From Actinomycetales bacterium (GTDB lineage: Bacteria > Actinomycetota > Actinomycetes > Propionibacteriales > Nocardioidaceae), in contig JAAZCT010000257.1 of NCBI GenBank assembly GCA_012513165.1, positions 1 through 5,996 on the forward strand: DNA of 5,996 bases. The letters run 5' to 3'. Both the position numbers and the translations under genes were made by a program. Below the pieces are notes generated by a model that did no database searches, was not told the origin of the DNA, and was given only the letters and a program-made list of their open reading frames with translations. Positions 4,786 through 5,996 of this stretch are shown piece by piece. Numbering within the stretch: position 1 is the stretch's first letter; each line of letters opens with the position of its first letter.

Positions 4786-5996
4786 ATGTCTGCGTTTTTC
4801 GCCACGAATGAAGCCGTTCTAAGCACAGCCGAGCGTTTTGCTACTGGACTTGCACAGGTGGGCCTGACGGCTGGCGCTCGGATCCTCGTGACGGTGGACC
4901 AAAAGTGGGAATCGGTTGCCCTCATGTGGGCTTGTCTGGGGCTCGAACTGGTCCCCATCCCCGTCAGCCCAAACCTCACTGAGACCGAGCTGGCAAGCAT
5001 TCGTCTGGATCTCGATCCCGCGCTCGAATTGCTGTCTTGGGACGAGCAGGAGGGACTGGCGATGAGCGTCAGGACACCAATTCAGCGAGTCCCCCATTGC
5101 AGGCCGATCCATCTCACATCCGGAACCACAGGTCGACCCAAAGGCGTGTGGTCCCGATGGTGGACGCCTGAACTTGCCCAGTCAGCCCTAGCTGAGGAAG
5201 TAGAACTCTGGGGGTTCACAGATATGGATATAAATCTCGTTGTCTCACCCCTCTACCATTCGGCTCCATTGCGATTCGCCTTGAACACCGTAATCTCGGG
5301 CGGCGATCTTCTCGTTCCCCCCAGGTTTAAGACCGGTGAAATTGCCGCTCTTGTCCGAGAGCACTCACCCACAACGATGTTTTGCGTCCCTACGCATCTC
5401 AAGCGCCTTTTAAACGACTTACCTGAAGCAGACTTACGAGCATTCGCGAGTTTCCGGCTAGTCGTGCATGCCGGTGCACCTTGCCCTGCTGAGCTAAAAG
5501 CCCGCGCCATTGGGCAATTCGGCCGTAACGTTCTGGCCGAGTTTTACGGCTCCACTGAAGGGCAGTTCACGGTATGCCACTCAACCGATTGGCTTGAACG
5601 GCGGTCCGGAGTAGGCATCGCTCGGACGAACCGCACGATGTTCGTCGACGAGTCCCAACAGTTATGGTGCATCGTGCCACCTTGGGCGACATTCGAATAC
5701 TTCGGTGATCCTGAGCGATCTGCCATGGCCTGGCAACAAACCGAGAACGGTCCGGCGTTCACTGTTGGCGATCTAGGGAGGATTGACCCCGACGGCTGGG
5801 TTCACATCGACGCCCGCAGGACCGACTTGATTATCTCGGGTGGCGTAAATCTCTACCCTCGTGAAATTGAGGCCGTCCTAGAACGCCATCCCGATGTCAC
5901 AGATTGCGCTGTGGTTGGACGCGACCATCCCGATTGGGGGCAGGAATCGGTCGCAATCGTCGTGGGGGCCACCAACGCGATTGAACTGACCACGTA
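4786..5996 (+). CDS. AMP-forming acyl-CoA synthetase (ANL superfamily), 3' partial
   Basis: Would activate a carboxylic acid with ATP to an acyl-adenylate and pass it to CoA. The substrate cannot be read from the sequence; it resembles FadD-like fatty acyl-CoA ligases more than MenE. The 403 complete codons in the window show the family core motifs in order: TSGTTGRPKGV (P-loop, residues 111-121), SPLYHSAP, VPTHLKRLL, YGSTEG (254-259), TVGDLGRID (D329 for the ribose), and RRTDLIISGGVNLYPREIE with R344 and hinge D347. The HPDVTDCAVVGRDHPDWGQE segment follows. The C-terminal catalytic Lys lies beyond the window. The N-terminal part is short: the P-loop is at 111 rather than about 150-190, with about 45 residues between TELASI and TSGTTG where 80-90 is usual. 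Starts: ATG 4786 (GAAAGG) is preferred. ATG 4765 has no ribosome binding site. TTG 4744 has a good one, but the extra codons include AGA/AGG and look non-coding. Confidence 0.88.
   Translation, partial: MSAFFATNEAVLSTAERFATGLAQVGLTAGARILVTVDQKWESVALMWACLGLELVPIPVSPNLTETELASIRLDLDPALELLSWDEQEGLAMSVRTPIQRVPHCRPIHLTSGTTGRPKGVWSRWWTPELAQSALAEEVELWGFTDMDINLVVSPLYHSAPLRFALNTVISGGDLLVPPRFKTGEIAALVREHSPTTMFCVPTHLKRLLNDLPEADLRAFASFRLVVHAGAPCPAELKARAIGQFGRNVLAEFYGSTEGQFTVCHSTDWLERRSGVGIARTNRTMFVDESQQLWCIVPPWATFEYFGDPERSAMAWQQTENGPAFTVGDLGRIDPDGWVHIDARRTDLIISGGVNLYPREIEAVLERHPDVTDCAVVGRDHPDWGQESVAIVVGATNAIELTT

Noticed and set aside
4677..5762. Minus-strand open frames opposite the acyl-CoA synthetase
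   Set aside because: The plus-strand frame carries all ANL motifs in order; the opposite frames show no domain.
1..5996. Mobile element, CRISPR array, defence island, tRNA or rRNA
   Set aside because: I found no transposase, integrase, spaced direct repeats, cloverleaf-like sequence or rRNA signature. Gene content and base composition look uniformly chromosomal.

Overview
This is an ordinary, densely coding piece of an actinobacterial chromosome with a mid-range G+C content (mid-50s percent by eye). The lineage is suggested by the protein families. They are an oligopeptidase B-type S9 peptidase, a short SigB-like group 2 sigma factor, and a membrane-anchored SH3 protein with an 'ARB-07466-like' C-terminal domain of the kind common in Microbacteriaceae and relatives. 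GTG and TTG starts are also used. A freshwater-type Microbacteriaceae genome would fit, but genus cannot be called from this window.

Layout. (1) Positions 1-1793, + strand: the C-terminal four fifths of an oligopeptidase B (ptrB), cut at its 5' end by the window edge. (2) A 66-nt gap (1794-1859) holds two small inverted repeats, a strong candidate ECF-sigma (SigR/SigH-type) promoter GGAAT-N18-GTT and an AGGAG ribosome binding site. (3) 1860-2798, +: a 312-aa group 2 sigma-70 factor (sigB). (4) An 18-nt convergent junction carries a perfect 16-bp palindrome that overlaps the sigB stop codon. (5) 2817-3422, -: dephospho-CoA kinase (coaE), whose GTG start overlaps the stop of (6), 3419-4684, -: a 421-aa membrane-anchored SH3 / LAS- or M15-like putative cell-wall protein. 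These two genes form a translationally coupled minus-strand operon. (7) A divergent intergenic region (4685-4785) has a TATGAT -10 candidate for the minus operon and an inverted repeat. (8) 4786 to the window end, +: an AMP-forming acyl-CoA synthetase (ANL superfamily) with a short N-terminal part, cut at its 3' end.

How the genes relate. The sigma factor is probably itself under redox or heat-stress ECF control, as sigB/hrdB-type genes are in other actinobacteria. The minus-strand pair joins the last step of coenzyme A synthesis to a cell-envelope protein, most likely a conserved but functionally incidental linkage. The divergent acyl-CoA synthetase would use the CoA that CoaE completes, but nothing in the sequence shows they are co-regulated. 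I see no tRNA, rRNA, CRISPR, insertion sequence, prophage or defence system, and no clear new multi-gene system. The most interesting items are the sigB promoter, and the domain architecture and repeated basic motifs of the envelope protein.
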